The notes beneath the pieces were generated by a model. That model had not been told where the DNA came from. It saw only the letters and a program-made list of their open reading frames with translations, and made no database searches. This document shows, in pieces, positions 43,430 to 53,376 of a stretch of DNA of 64,000 bases. Location: contig CAXBDK010000007.1 of NCBI GenBank assembly GCA_963974715.1, forward strand, positions 124,001-188,000. Reading direction: 5' to 3'. A program made the translations under genes and the position numbers. Each line of letters opens with the position of its first letter. Within the stretch, counting starts at the first letter, position 1. This stretch comes from Sediminicola sp963974715 (GTDB lineage Bacteria > Bacteroidota > Bacteroidia > Flavobacteriales > Flavobacteriaceae).

Positions 43430-44752
43430 ATGAACATCACAAAAGAGCAGATTGACGAGTTAAATGCTGTTGTAAAGGTTGCCATTACAAAGGACGATTA
43501 CCAGGACAAGGTAGAACATATCTTAAAAGATTACCGCAAACAGGCCAATATTCCAGGTTTCAGGAAAGGTCAGGTCCCCATGGGCCTTATCAAAAAGCAA
43601 TATGGTAAAGCCGTATTGGTGGACGAGGTCAACAAGCTATTACAGGACAACCTCAACAAATACCTTACAGAGGAAAAATTGGACGTACTGGGAAATCCGC
43701 TTCCCAAACAACGGGACAATTTCAACTGGGATTCCGAAGAACTGGATTTTGAATTTGAACTGGGCCTTGCGCCAAGCTTTGAAATTGACCTGAAATCGAA
43801 AAAGTCGATCACCCATTATAAGATAGTTGCCGATCAAAAGATGATCGACGAACAGATAGAACGTATCCAGAAACAGTACGGAAAGTTGATCAGCAAGGCC
43901 GAAGTTGGCAAGAACGATGAGATTTCGGGAGTCTTCCATAACGAGTCTGAAGGAATCGACAAAAAAGGAAGTGTGGAAATGGCCGCCCTTGCGGACACAA
44001 ATGCCACGGATGCCCTCTTGGGAAAAAAAGTGGGCGATGTGGTGACCCTTAAGAGCAAGGGACTGTTCAAGGAAGAATACCTTCTTTCCAGTACCTTGGG
44101 AATTTCCAGGGAGAAAGCGGAGGCGTTGGATATTGACCTACAGTTTACCATTGAAGAGATAAATGAAACGGAACCCGCCGCATTGGACCAAGAGCTCTTC
44201 GACAAGCTCTTCGGAAAGGATGCCGTGACCACCAAAGAGGCTTTGGCCGAACGGATCAAGGAAGATTCGGAAAAACAGTTCGAACAGCAGGCAGACCAGA
44301 AATTGCTAAATGACGTCACCGAGCATTTTATAGATAGCACAAAATTTGACCTTCCCGCCGAATTTTTGAAAAAATGGATCCAGATGACCGGTGAAAAGCT
44401 CTTAACGGAAGAAGAAGCGGAAAAAGAATACGAAAAATCCGAAAAAGGACTCCGTTACCAGTTGATAGAAGGAAAAATTATCCAGGAAAACAATCTTCAG
44501 GTCCAATTTGAAGAACTTAAGGACTTTGCAAAAGGTTTTATCAGGACCCAGATGGCCCAGTTCGGTCAGCTGGATCCCAAAGAGGAAGAACTTGACAGTA
44601 TTGCGGCAAGGGTATTGTCCAACCAAGAGGAGGTAAAGAGATTATCGGAACAGTTGATGAGTCAAAAGCTATTGAAACTCTATAAGGAAAAAGCCAATTT
44701 AAAAACCAAGGAAGTAACCTACGAGAACTTTGTAAAAGAAGTGTACGGATAG
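43430..44752 (+). CDS. tig: Trigger factor
   Basis: 440 residues from the ATG at 43430. A ribosome-bound chaperone for nascent chains. The N-terminal ribosome-binding signature is NIPGFRKGQVPMGLIKKQYG. The middle PPIase-like region is diverged, as usual in Bacteroidota, and the C-terminal helical arms follow. It precedes clpP and clpX, a common order; a terminator separates it from clpP. Confidence 0.94.
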   Translation: MNITKEQIDELNAVVKVAITKDDYQDKVEHILKDYRKQANIPGFRKGQVPMGLIKKQYGKAVLVDEVNKLLQDNLNKYLTEEKLDVLGNPLPKQRDNFNWDSEELDFEFELGLAPSFEIDLKSKKSITHYKIVADQKMIDEQIERIQKQYGKLISKAEVGKNDEISGVFHNESEGIDKKGSVEMAALADTNATDALLGKKVGDVVTLKSKGLFKEEYLLSSTLGISREKAEALDIDLQFTIEEINETEPAALDQELFDKLFGKDAVTTKEALAERIKEDSEKQFEQQADQKLLNDVTEHFIDSTKFDLPAEFLKKWIQMTGEKLLTEEEAEKEYEKSEKGLRYQLIEGKIIQENNLQVQFEELKDFAKGFIRTQMAQFGQLDPKEEELDSIAARVLSNQEEVKRLSEQLMSQKLLKLYKEKANLKTKEVTYENFVKEVYG

Positions 44753-44781
44753 TATTCCCGAAAAAAAATAAGTATCTTTAC

Positions 44782-44815
44782 GGTGCCGAAAATCTGTTTT
44801 CGGCACCTTTTTTTC
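44782..44815 (+). terminator. Terminator after tig
   Basis: GGTGCCGAAAA and TTTTCGGCACC form an 11-bp stem with a 4-base loop, followed by seven T. A textbook rho-independent terminator. Confidence 0.9.
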
Positions 44816-44840
44816 TTATAAAAAACATCGTATAAAAATC

Positions 44841-45521
44841 ATGGATTACGGAAAAGAGTTCAAGAATTACGCCATAAAGGACCAGGGGATCAACAGCATG
44901 TACTACGACCAGATCATAAGCACCATGTACCCGACGTCCATGACCCCCAACATAATCGAGGAACGACAGCTAAATGCGATCGCAATGGACGTTTTTTCGA
45001 GGTTGATGATGGATAGGATCATTTTTCTTGGTACGGGGATCAACGACCAAGTGGCGAACATCGTGCAGGCACAATTGTTGTTTTTGGAAAGCGCCGATGC
45101 CTCCAAGGATATTCAGATATATATCAATTCCCCGGGAGGAAGCGTTTATGCGGGACTTGGCATATATGACACAATGCAGTTCATCAAGCCAGATGTGGCG
45201 ACCATATGTACCGGCATTGCGGCATCCATGGCAGCGGTCCTGCTCTGTGCGGGCCAAAATGGCAAAAGGAGCGGACTCACCCATTCAAGGGTCATGATCC
45301 ACCAACCATTGGGAGGTGCCCAGGGCCAAGCAAGCGATATAGAGATCACCGCAAGGGAAATCCTGAAATTGAAGGACGAACTCTATCAGATCATCTCCAA
45401 ACATTCAGGACAGTCGTTCGAGAAAGTTACGGACGACAGCGACCGGGATTATTGGATGAAGGCCGCAGAGGCCAAAGCATATGGCATGATCGATGAAATA
45501 TTGGTAAGGGATCCCAAATAA
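44841..45521 (+). CDS. clpP: ATP-dependent Clp protease, proteolytic subunit
   Basis: 226 residues. A serine protease that forms tetradecameric chambers. Catalytic residues are Ser129 (GIAASMAAVLL), His154 (RVMIHQPLGG) and probably Asp203 (DRDYWM). The N-terminal ~30 residues likely include a propeptide. It is followed by clpX with a 96-bp gap that holds a GC-rich hairpin (GTGAAGG at 45539, CCTTCAC at 45558) without a T-run, which may thin rather than stop transcription. Confidence 0.96.
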   Translation: MDYGKEFKNYAIKDQGINSMYYDQIISTMYPTSMTPNIIEERQLNAIAMDVFSRLMMDRIIFLGTGINDQVANIVQAQLLFLESADASKDIQIYINSPGGSVYAGLGIYDTMQFIKPDVATICTGIAASMAAVLLCAGQNGKRSGLTHSRVMIHQPLGGAQGQASDIEITAREILKLKDELYQIISKHSGQSFEKVTDDSDRDYWMKAAEAKAYGMIDEILVRDPK

Positions 45522-45617
45522 TTCCGACCAAATTAGCCGTGAAGGGGCCACAGTGCGCCTTCACCAAACCCAAAAACGCATTCGGGACCCAAGGGAATTG
45601 AGTGTTATATTATTGTT

Positions 45618-46850
45618 ATGGCGAAAGAAAATTTAGAATGTTCCTTTTGTGGAAGAAAAAAGCCCGAAACCAATCTCTTGATAGCTGGATTGGATGCCCA
45701 TATCTGTGACCGTTGTATAGAACAGGCGCACGGGATCGTTGCCGAAGAATCCAAACAGTCGGATAAAAGAGATCTTTCTTCCGAACTGATCTTAAAAAAA
45801 CCCCTTGAAATAAAGGACTTCTTGGATACCTTTATCATCGGTCAGGACCGCACAAAAAAAGTGATGTCGGTAGCGGTGTACAACCATTACAAACGTTTGC
45901 TGCAGCCCAATAGCAAGGATGATGTGGAGATTCAGAAAAGCAACATTATCATGGTGGGCCAAACCGGAACGGGAAAGACGTTGATGGCAAAGACCATTGC
46001 GAAGATGCTGAACGTTCCCTTGGCCATAGTGGATGCGACCGTCCTTACGGAGGCGGGCTATGTGGGAGAAGATGTGGAGAGCATACTTACCAGATTGCTG
46101 CAGGCCGCCGATTACAATTTGGAAAAAGCGGAACGCGGTATCGTCTTTATTGATGAAATCGATAAAATCGCCAGGAAGAGCGATAATCCCTCCATTACAC
46201 GCGACGTATCGGGCGAAGGGGTGCAGCAGGGACTTCTAAAACTGTTGGAAGGCACGGTAGTGAACGTACCGCCCAAAGGTGGCCGAAAACATCCCGACCA
46301 GAAGTTTATAGAAGTGAATACCGAGAACATATTGTTCATTGCCGGAGGGGCCTTCGATGGTATCGAGCGCAACATCACCAAACGATTGAACATGCAGGCA
46401 GTGGGTTACGGCGCCTCCAAAGCAGGGGAGAACCTGGACAATTCCAACATCCTTCAATATATCATTCCAAAAGACTTGAAAGACTTTGGACTCATTCCGG
46501 AAATAATCGGAAGGCTGCCGGTACTTACCTATATGAGCCCATTGGACGAAAAGACATTGAGGGCCATCTTAACGGAACCTAAAAATGCCATTATCAAACA
46601 ATATGAAAAATTGTTTGCCATGGATGAAATTGCCTTTAAGATAACGGATGAGGCATTGGACTATATCGTTAAGAAGGCGATAGAATATAAACTGGGCGCA
46701 AGGGGACTACGATCACTGTGCGAAGCCATCTTTACGGATGCCATGTTCGAACTTCCCAGTAGCGATGAAAGAAATTTAAAGGTTACAAAATCCTATGCGG
46801 AAGAAAAACTTTCCTTTGTAACCCTTAAAAAATTGAAGGCAGCTTCCTAG
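45618..46850 (+). CDS. clpX: ATP-dependent Clp protease, ATPase subunit
   Basis: 410 residues. The N-terminal zinc-binding domain has cysteine pairs in CSFCGRKK and CDRC. The AAA+ core has Walker A GQTGTGKT and Walker B with IVFIDEIDKIAR. It unfolds substrates and feeds them to ClpP. Its stop codon overlaps that of the convergent hydrolase gene in a shared CTAG, inside a terminator hairpin. Confidence 0.97.
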   Translation: MAKENLECSFCGRKKPETNLLIAGLDAHICDRCIEQAHGIVAEESKQSDKRDLSSELILKKPLEIKDFLDTFIIGQDRTKKVMSVAVYNHYKRLLQPNSKDDVEIQKSNIIMVGQTGTGKTLMAKTIAKMLNVPLAIVDATVLTEAGYVGEDVESILTRLLQAADYNLEKAERGIVFIDEIDKIARKSDNPSITRDVSGEGVQQGLLKLLEGTVVNVPPKGGRKHPDQKFIEVNTENILFIAGGAFDGIERNITKRLNMQAVGYGASKAGENLDNSNILQYIIPKDLKDFGLIPEIIGRLPVLTYMSPLDEKTLRAILTEPKNAIIKQYEKLFAMDEIAFKITDEALDYIVKKAIEYKLGARGLRSLCEAIFTDAMFELPSSDERNLKVTKSYAEEKLSFVTLKKLKAAS

Positions 46851-46867
46851 ACGGGAAGCTGCTTTTT
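46839..46867 (+). terminator. Terminator of clpX spanning the convergent stop codons
   Basis: GCAGCTTCC (46839-46847), a 6-base loop, GGAAGCTGC (46854-46862), then TTTTT. The loop contains the stop codons, so the stem is partly coding sequence of both genes. Confidence 0.75.
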
Positions 46868-47395
46868 AATTAACCTGCCCAATAATTCCCGACAGATTTT
46901 TTGGATGATCTTTTCATCCGAATACAGTGTATGCCCAAAATGGGGAACCCTTTCCAAATCTAGGTCCTTTGCCAATTCCCATTCCACAACAGGTACGTCG
47001 GTATCATTGCTGCCGTACAATAGGGTAACCCTAAAGTTTGCGGAGCGGATGTCCATGGGTATTTCTGGGGAGGATACCGCATAGAGCGATTTCATCCTTA
47101 GGCCTTTGTTGACCGCCCGCATTGCAATGGCACCCCCAATACCAAATGCCAAAAAATGGGAATTCCCACCACTTTCCCTGTTTAAAAGATGGGCCACCGC
47201 TGTTGCTGCTCCTTCTTTTCTAAAGGCCTCCCTTATGTTTTCCTCCGTCTCTACGGGAATATCCATATTGGCCAATTGCTGGCAATCATAAAAAACTATG
47301 TCAAAATATTGTTGTAGGTAGCCGAGGTAAGATGTGATCCAAGGCCCTCTTTTTGCCCCCCACATGTCCGACAAAATCACCAATCGTTCCGCCAT
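46847..47395 (-). CDS. Alpha/beta-hydrolase-like protein
   Basis: 182 residues. It resembles a compact alpha/beta hydrolase (MAERLVILSDMWGAKRGPW, then SHFLAFGIGGAIAMRAV, VTLLYGSNDTDVPVVEWELA and VPHFGHTLY). At the nucleophile elbow it reads FGIGGA, with isoleucine where a catalytic serine would be, so it may be non-enzymatic. The histidine in HFGHTLY remains. It converges on clpX and shares its last four bases. Confidence 0.7.
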   Translation of the reverse strand: MAERLVILSDMWGAKRGPWITSYLGYLQQYFDIVFYDCQQLANMDIPVETEENIREAFRKEGAATAVAHLLNRESGGNSHFLAFGIGGAIAMRAVNKGLRMKSLYAVSSPEIPMDIRSANFRVTLLYGSNDTDVPVVEWELAKDLDLERVPHFGHTLYSDEKIIQKICRELLGRLIKKQLPV

Positions 47396-47453
47396 GGGTA
47401 AAGTGTTATTTTTCGCTCAATAAAGGTGTGCCATAATACCTGATATTCCGAAT

Positions 47454-48968
47454 TTAATTGTTCATGCGAAGCAATTCATCGATATAGTCCCTTTTATTGG
47501 ACAATCTGGGAATCTTATGTTGCCCTCCCAATTTACCCTTTGTCTTGAGCCAATCGTAAAAAAGGTGTTCCCTTGCCACATGTACCAATGGCATCTTTAA
47601 TGTCATACTGTTGTAACGTTTGGCCTCATAGTCAGAGTTCAAAGATTTAAGTGCATTGTCCAAAAGCTCGGTGAAGTAACGGATCTCCTCGGGAGGTTTC
47701 CTAAACTCTATTACCCATTCATGGGCGCCTTTGTCCCTATTGTTCATAAAAATGGGGGCCACCGTATAATCCTTTATTTCGGCACCGGTCTTTTTGCAGC
47801 AGTTCCGGAGTGCGTCCTCGGCATTCTCGATAATGAGTTCCTCCCCAAAGACATTGATATGGTGTTTTGTCCTGCCCGTAATTTTTACGCGGTACGGATC
47901 CGTGGAAGTGAACCTCAGCGTATCCCCAATTTTATAGCGCCATAGTCCGGCGTTGGTGCTTATAATGATGGCATAGTTTACATTGGTGCGTACTTCCCAC
48001 AGGGGCAAGACCCTTTGCTCCGGAGTCCCATAACTGTCCATGGGTATAAATTCGTAAAATATACCATAGTCCAACATCAACAAAAGGTCGTCCGCATTGT
48101 TCCGGTCCTGTATGGCAAAAAAGCCTTCTGAGGCATTATAGATCTCGTAATAATTAAAGCTTTTTTTGGGCAATAATTTTTTGTACTGTTCCCGATAGGG
48201 TCCAAAATTGACCCCACCATGAAAGTAAACCTCCAAATTTTCCCACACCTCAAAAAGATTGCCTTTCCCGGTCTCTTCCAGCACATTGTTCAACAATACG
48301 AGCATCCAAGAGGGCACACCGGCCAAACTGGTCACATTTTCGTGCACACTCTCCGTTATGATGGCACTCATTTTAGTTTCCCATTCGCTCATAAGGGAAA
48401 CCTTGTTGCTGGGAGTACTGCTCAGTTCTGCCCAAAATGGCATGTTCTCGATCAAAATGGCGGAAAGATCCCCAAAAAACGAACCATTGTCCTTGTAGAG
48501 CTCCTTACTGCCCCCGAGACGCAAGCTTTTTCCCGTAAACAGTTGACTGTTTTCATTGTTGTTGAGGTAAAGGCACAACAAGTCCTTTCCCGACTTGTAA
48601 TGGCAGTCTTCCAAGGCCTCGGCACTTACCGGTATGAACTTGCTCTTGGCATTGGTGGTACCACTGCTCTTTGCGAACCACTTGATCGATGTAGGCCAAA
48701 AAATATTCTGCTCCCCTCTACGGGTACGTTCAATATAGGGTTCGATCTCTTCATAGGATACTATGGGGACCCTTTCTGCAAAGGTCCTGTAATTGGGAAT
48801 GGAGGAAAAGTCCATTTTCCTTCCCATTTCGGTATCCTGTGCAAAGGTGAGCAGTTGCCGCAACACTTCTTCCTGCACTTCTTCAGGGTACTTTAAGAAA
48901 AGTTCTATTTGATGGTAGCGCTTTTTCAACAACCAGGAAGCTATTGAATTGAACAACGGTATTGGCAT
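47454..48968 (-). CDS. GH3-family acyl-adenylating protein
   Basis: 504 residues of the GH3 auxin-responsive-promoter family. The nucleotide loop is AKSSGTTNAKSKFIPVS, and further motifs are FGPYREQYKKLLP, YNASEGFFAIQD and the LRFTSTDPYRVKITGRTKH region. Plant GH3 enzymes join amino acids to hormones; the bacterial substrate is unknown. The protein is common in Bacteroidota. It stands alone, 58 bp from the hydrolase gene. Confidence 0.9.
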   Translation of the reverse strand: MPIPLFNSIASWLLKKRYHQIELFLKYPEEVQEEVLRQLLTFAQDTEMGRKMDFSSIPNYRTFAERVPIVSYEEIEPYIERTRRGEQNIFWPTSIKWFAKSSGTTNAKSKFIPVSAEALEDCHYKSGKDLLCLYLNNNENSQLFTGKSLRLGGSKELYKDNGSFFGDLSAILIENMPFWAELSSTPSNKVSLMSEWETKMSAIITESVHENVTSLAGVPSWMLVLLNNVLEETGKGNLFEVWENLEVYFHGGVNFGPYREQYKKLLPKKSFNYYEIYNASEGFFAIQDRNNADDLLLMLDYGIFYEFIPMDSYGTPEQRVLPLWEVRTNVNYAIIISTNAGLWRYKIGDTLRFTSTDPYRVKITGRTKHHINVFGEELIIENAEDALRNCCKKTGAEIKDYTVAPIFMNNRDKGAHEWVIEFRKPPEEIRYFTELLDNALKSLNSDYEAKRYNSMTLKMPLVHVAREHLFYDWLKTKGKLGGQHKIPRLSNKRDYIDELLRMNN

Positions 48969-49082
48969 TTTTCGGTATCTTTATCCTGAAAATGTCAGGT
49001 CTTTAAGTTAGTTTGGTATTCTTAAAAAACAGCACCTAAAGTTATCATTTTCAAATTGAATTACCTTAAAATAAATGCTTTT

Positions 49083-49877
49083 ATGCAATTCCAGGGAGTA
49101 TTACAAAAAATGCAAAGTGAAATGGGAAATCCCATTCAATACTATTTGGTCTTTGAGAACGATTTTCTGAACGTAAACCAGGTACTGGACAGGGAGTTGG
49201 CCATTTCCTTTCTGCATTTCCAATGCCTTAACTGTGGGAAAGATCTTCCGATATACCGACAGGGGTTTTGCAAAAAGTGCTTTTTTGAGATTCCCTCTGC
49301 GGGCGACTGGATCTTGAGGCCCGAACTTAGCACTGCCCATTTGGATATTGCCGACCGGGATCTTGATTACGAGAAACGGGTACAGTTACAGCCCCACATC
49401 GTCTATTTGGCAAATTCCAGCAGCATCAAAGTGGGGGTTACCCGTAAATCCCAAGTTCCTACAAGATGGATCGACCAGGGGGCGCATGAAGCCATAGAGA
49501 TCGTGGAAGTGCCCAACCGCTACTTGGCCGGTATCACGGAGGTTGCCCTAAAGGCACATATCCCGGACAAGACCAACTGGCGCAAAATGCTCACCAATTC
49601 GGTAAAGGACGAGGATCTTGTTGCCTATAGAACCCAGCTAAAGGCTTCCATTCCTGCGGAAGCGCTCCCCTATTTTATGGAAAATCGGCTGGAGACCCAT
49701 ATGGAATTTCCGGTACTTGAGTATCCAACAAATGTAAAAAGCCTTAACCTTGACAAAACACCTTCTTATAAAGGGGTTTTAAAGGGCATCAAGGGGCAGT
49801 ACCTCATATTTGCGGACAATACCGTCTTTAATGTTCGGGGCAGCGAAGGTTATTATATAGCCCTTGAAATCGTTTAA
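49083..49877 (+). CDS. DUF2797 protein with zinc-ribbon-like cysteines
   Basis: 264 residues from the ATG at 49083. Cysteine pairs CLNC and CKKC near residues 45-70 suggest a zinc site. The middle has YLANSSSIKVGVTRKSQVPT and RWIDQGA, which resembles a GIY-YIG-like strand order typical of DUF2797. Function unknown. Its TAA overlaps the TAA of the convergent AsmA gene by four bases (TTAA). Confidence 0.82.
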   Translation: MQFQGVLQKMQSEMGNPIQYYLVFENDFLNVNQVLDRELAISFLHFQCLNCGKDLPIYRQGFCKKCFFEIPSAGDWILRPELSTAHLDIADRDLDYEKRVQLQPHIVYLANSSSIKVGVTRKSQVPTRWIDQGAHEAIEIVEVPNRYLAGITEVALKAHIPDKTNWRKMLTNSVKDEDLVAYRTQLKASIPAEALPYFMENRLETHMEFPVLEYPTNVKSLNLDKTPSYKGVLKGIKGQYLIFADNTVFNVRGSEGYYIALEIV

Positions 49878-52579
49878 TTTACGGTATCCTTTTTCTTTTT
49901 CCCTAAAAGTCCGCCAAGGATGTTGGTGGCCGCTTCCTTAACGGCATCTTTTTTGGCCGTAGCGGTATCTTTTTTCACTGCGGAACTATCCTGTTTTTTA
50001 GTTCCCAAAAGTCCTCCCAGAATCTCCTTGGCATCTTCATTGCCCTTCGTAGCCGTCGTATCCTTGTTCCTGCCCAAAAGGCCACCGATAAGGTCCTGCG
50101 CCTTGTCCTTGCCCTGATTTACCAATTTTTGCTTTTGGATCTCTACCAGTTGGGCCGTTAGGTTCTTTACCCCCGACGTGAGGTCGGTAGTAACGGTGGG
50201 ACTGTTGTACTGTCCACCGATATTGGCCGTAACGGGAATGGTAAGGCCTTCCAGGGAAGAGTCGCCCAGTTTCGCAAGGAGCCCCGTTACCTCGGAACCG
50301 AGATATTTGGCGGGCACCTGTAATGTGGCGGCATATTCCAATTTCTGGTCAAATGTGTGCCCCCCACTTACATCAATGGCGATATCCTGATAATTGATCG
50401 TAAAAGGCTTCACCTTTACCAGCCCGTTATCAAAACTCAAGGCCGTTTTTAAATCTTTAAGGTTCAACTTTTCCAAATCGATAAAATTCAGTTTTCCATC
50501 CAAGCTGGAAAGCAATTTGGAATCGTCCACATTGATTTTTTCCGTCATCAGATTGGCCAGGATATTACCCGACAAGGTCATTAAATTGGGCGTAAAATCA
50601 TCTTTAAGGTTGCCTGAAAGGGAGATATCCGAATCCAGGGTACCCTGAAGAATGTTCGCGATAGGGGCAAGTACCTGGAACATTTCCAACGCCTTAAAGG
50701 TCTCTGCGATCTTAAAGCCATCCATCCCCAGTTTCATGTCGAAAGTGGGGGTTTCCTGTTTGGTGGACACCTTCCCATTTAGGGAAAGTTTTCCATCGAA
50801 CAAGCTGGAGGTCATGTTGGAAAGGGTGGCCGTTTCATCCTTGATCGACAGGTTTCCGGATACATTGCGCAACTTGATATTATCATAGATAACCGTATTT
50901 GCCGACGCTGCAATGGAACAATCCAGAAAGGAAGGGATTTTGATCTTTTCCTCGGCAGCGACCTGGGTTTTTTCGGTATTGGCCGGCTTTTCGCCTTCCC
51001 CTTCTGTGTCCGCCACCATAAAATCGGAAATCGCAAAGGTATCGGACTTAAGGTTAAAGTTCCCCTCCACCTTTTCATCGTTGAACATAAAACCCAACAG
51101 GTTATCAATGGTTCCGGTGGTGTTAAAATCGGTCTGGCCGGTACTGCCCTTCAGTTCGTTCAGGGTAACCGTCTTGGGATTAAATGTAACGGATGTACTG
51201 GATAGTTTAACGGGATTGGGGATTTCGGCAGAGGCGTATTCAAAGCCCGTTAATTGGAGCGTGCCTTTCGTATCCGTATTTTCGTATTGCTTTTTCTCAA
51301 TGGAGGCCATATCAAAGGCGGTGGTGATATCCGCATTTAGGATTCCTTTTAGGTTCAGGTCGCCCGGCACTGGATAGGCCTGGGAGATGTTTGCCAGATT
51401 CATCCTTCCGTCCACATGGGCGCTGACCTTGGTATTGCCCATCAGCTCACTGATCTTGGCCACCATATTGAAGCGGTCCTGATCGATCATAAATGAAAGT
51501 TTTCGGATTTCCACAAAAGTGTCCTCCGTTATCCCCGTGGTATTGAATATTTCGGTATCTATGTTTACATTGCTCACCGCCTTGGGCAGGTCGGGATATT
51601 TGAAGGACGCATTTTCGGAATTGATCTTAATATTGAATTTCGGGATGTGTTCCTCATCTACCGTTCCGCTAAAATTTCCGGCCACCGTAAAATTTCCGGT
51701 GGTCTTCACGTTCTCTATGTTTTTGGAATATTCCGCTGGGATGACCGCCAAAAAGTTTTTAAAATCTGAGGAGGGGGTCTTAAAATTGATGTTTACCTCT
51801 TGGTTATCCTCGTTCAATTTTACAAAACCATTGAACACAAGGGCCAATTGGTTCACCAAGGCCTCATTTTTAAGGAAAGTATATTTATTTTCCACAAGGT
51901 CGATCCCGATCAGGGCATCCAATTTTACCGGATTTCTGTCCAGATAATTGGTACTGTCCATTCCGAAGGATACCAATGCGCTAGTCTTGGTATCCAGTTC
52001 CGATTTTTCCAGCGATAGGTCGCCCGTACCGGAATGGTCCATATCATTGATCTGCAACTGGATTCCGGAAGAAAGATCGTGATATCCTATATTGGAATCC
52101 AATATTTCATAGGATTGCAATGATAGCTCAAAGTTACTGGCTTCCGCTTCAGGGGTGGCGGGATCGGTCTCCGTTTCCTTGGCGATATCGTAGTTGGCAG
52201 CCTCCTCCTCGTTCACCTTTATGTTCAAATTGGCACCGTCAACTTTAAGGCTTCGAATGTTAATGGGTTCATTTTCGTCCTTAAAAAGTTCCTTAATGGA
52301 CATGCTGAGCACTACTTCCCTTGATGAAAATAGGGTATCCCCTTCAAAGGGGGCTTTGTTGATCAGGGTAATATTATCGAGACTGACGGTGGCATTGGGA
52401 AAATTGCGGAAGAGACTGAGGTCCGCATCGGCAAAATCAAACGTGGCATTTATACTATTGTTTACCTTGTTCTTGATTATCTGGGTGATCTTTCCCTTTA
52501 GGAAGAAGGGGGCTGCCACCAGGACCACTACAAAAACGAGTAAAACTATTCCTACGATCTTTAAAACTTTTTTTTTCAT
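49874..52579 (-). CDS. AsmA-family protein
   Basis: 901 residues. One N-terminal membrane helix (LKIVGIVLLVFVVVLVAAPFF) is followed by a very long periplasmic beta-rich region of the AsmA/TamB-like type, implicated in lipid transport and outer-membrane homeostasis. The C-terminus is a three-fold repeat: GGLLGRNKD, GGLLGTKKQD and GGLLGKKKKD separated by K/A/T-rich linkers. This tail is unusual and repetitive. It converges on the DUF2797 gene. Confidence 0.88.
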   Translation of the reverse strand: MKKKVLKIVGIVLLVFVVVLVAAPFFLKGKITQIIKNKVNNSINATFDFADADLSLFRNFPNATVSLDNITLINKAPFEGDTLFSSREVVLSMSIKELFKDENEPINIRSLKVDGANLNIKVNEEEAANYDIAKETETDPATPEAEASNFELSLQSYEILDSNIGYHDLSSGIQLQINDMDHSGTGDLSLEKSELDTKTSALVSFGMDSTNYLDRNPVKLDALIGIDLVENKYTFLKNEALVNQLALVFNGFVKLNEDNQEVNINFKTPSSDFKNFLAVIPAEYSKNIENVKTTGNFTVAGNFSGTVDEEHIPKFNIKINSENASFKYPDLPKAVSNVNIDTEIFNTTGITEDTFVEIRKLSFMIDQDRFNMVAKISELMGNTKVSAHVDGRMNLANISQAYPVPGDLNLKGILNADITTAFDMASIEKKQYENTDTKGTLQLTGFEYASAEIPNPVKLSSTSVTFNPKTVTLNELKGSTGQTDFNTTGTIDNLLGFMFNDEKVEGNFNLKSDTFAISDFMVADTEGEGEKPANTEKTQVAAEEKIKIPSFLDCSIAASANTVIYDNIKLRNVSGNLSIKDETATLSNMTSSLFDGKLSLNGKVSTKQETPTFDMKLGMDGFKIAETFKALEMFQVLAPIANILQGTLDSDISLSGNLKDDFTPNLMTLSGNILANLMTEKINVDDSKLLSSLDGKLNFIDLEKLNLKDLKTALSFDNGLVKVKPFTINYQDIAIDVSGGHTFDQKLEYAATLQVPAKYLGSEVTGLLAKLGDSSLEGLTIPVTANIGGQYNSPTVTTDLTSGVKNLTAQLVEIQKQKLVNQGKDKAQDLIGGLLGRNKDTTATKGNEDAKEILGGLLGTKKQDSSAVKKDTATAKKDAVKEAATNILGGLLGKKKKDTVN

Positions 52580-52661
52580 TTCATCATATTTTTATGGTCC
52601 GTTATCAACCTTTGTCCACGTCATGAAATCCTATTGCCACAACTAAAAAAAACGGATATTA

Positions 52662-53375
52662 TTATACCTGCATGTCAATTTCCTGTCCTTCCCCTAATTT
52701 AAAGCGCCTTTTAAAAAGATATACGAACAAATACAGAAAAGGGGTGTCGAGAAGGGCGATAAATACCTTAAAAATAAATCCGCTTATTACAAGTCCGTAA
52801 AACATATCCCATGGGATGATCCCAAAAATGCACAAGAGGCCCACTACCGTAAAGGTATCCAAAAACTGGGAGGCAAATGTGGAAAAATTGTTGCGTACCC
52901 AGAGCAATTTTCCATTGGTGATCCTTTTCCAGAAATGGTAAATGGCAATATCCACATATTGTGCCAACAGATACGCCATCATGGAAGCCAAAACCGCAAT
53001 CGGGGAAAGGGCAAAGACATTGCTAAAAGTGGCATCGTTTACGGGGGATGTGGCCGTGGCGGGCACATAATTGGCCAAGAGCACGATTCCCATGGAAAAA
53101 AAAGAGGCAAAGATACCGGTGGTCACGATGCGGTTCGCTTTTTTGGCCCCATAGATCTCGGATATCAGGTCCGTTATCAAAAAGGTAAGCGGATAGGGAA
53201 GTATACCAACGGAGACCACAAATAGGGGCGCCCCAAAGACGGTGGTCCCTTCCCCGAAAGGGTACCAATAAAAAAATTTCTGAAAGATAAGATTGGAGAC
53301 CACAAGGGAAGTAATGAACAACGCCCCCAGATATAAATAAATGGTATGTGCAGCTTTCCTGTCCCTAAGGGTCAT
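52662..53375 (-). CDS. Queuosine precursor transporter (YhhQ/VUT family)
   Basis: 237 residues with about six membrane helices. Family features: LFVVSVGILPYPLTFLITDL followed by ISEIYG, and SQFLDTFTVVGLLCIFG. Members import 7-cyano-7-deazaguanine or related precursors of the tRNA base queuosine. The gene starts one base after the sppA stop codon on the same strand, so they are co-transcribed. Confidence 0.92.
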   Translation of the reverse strand: MTLRDRKAAHTIYLYLGALFITSLVVSNLIFQKFFYWYPFGEGTTVFGAPLFVVSVGILPYPLTFLITDLISEIYGAKKANRIVTTGIFASFFSMGIVLLANYVPATATSPVNDATFSNVFALSPIAVLASMMAYLLAQYVDIAIYHFWKRITNGKLLWVRNNFSTFASQFLDTFTVVGLLCIFGIIPWDMFYGLVISGFIFKVFIALLDTPFLYLFVYLFKRRFKLGEGQEIDMQV

Positions 53376-53376
53376 C

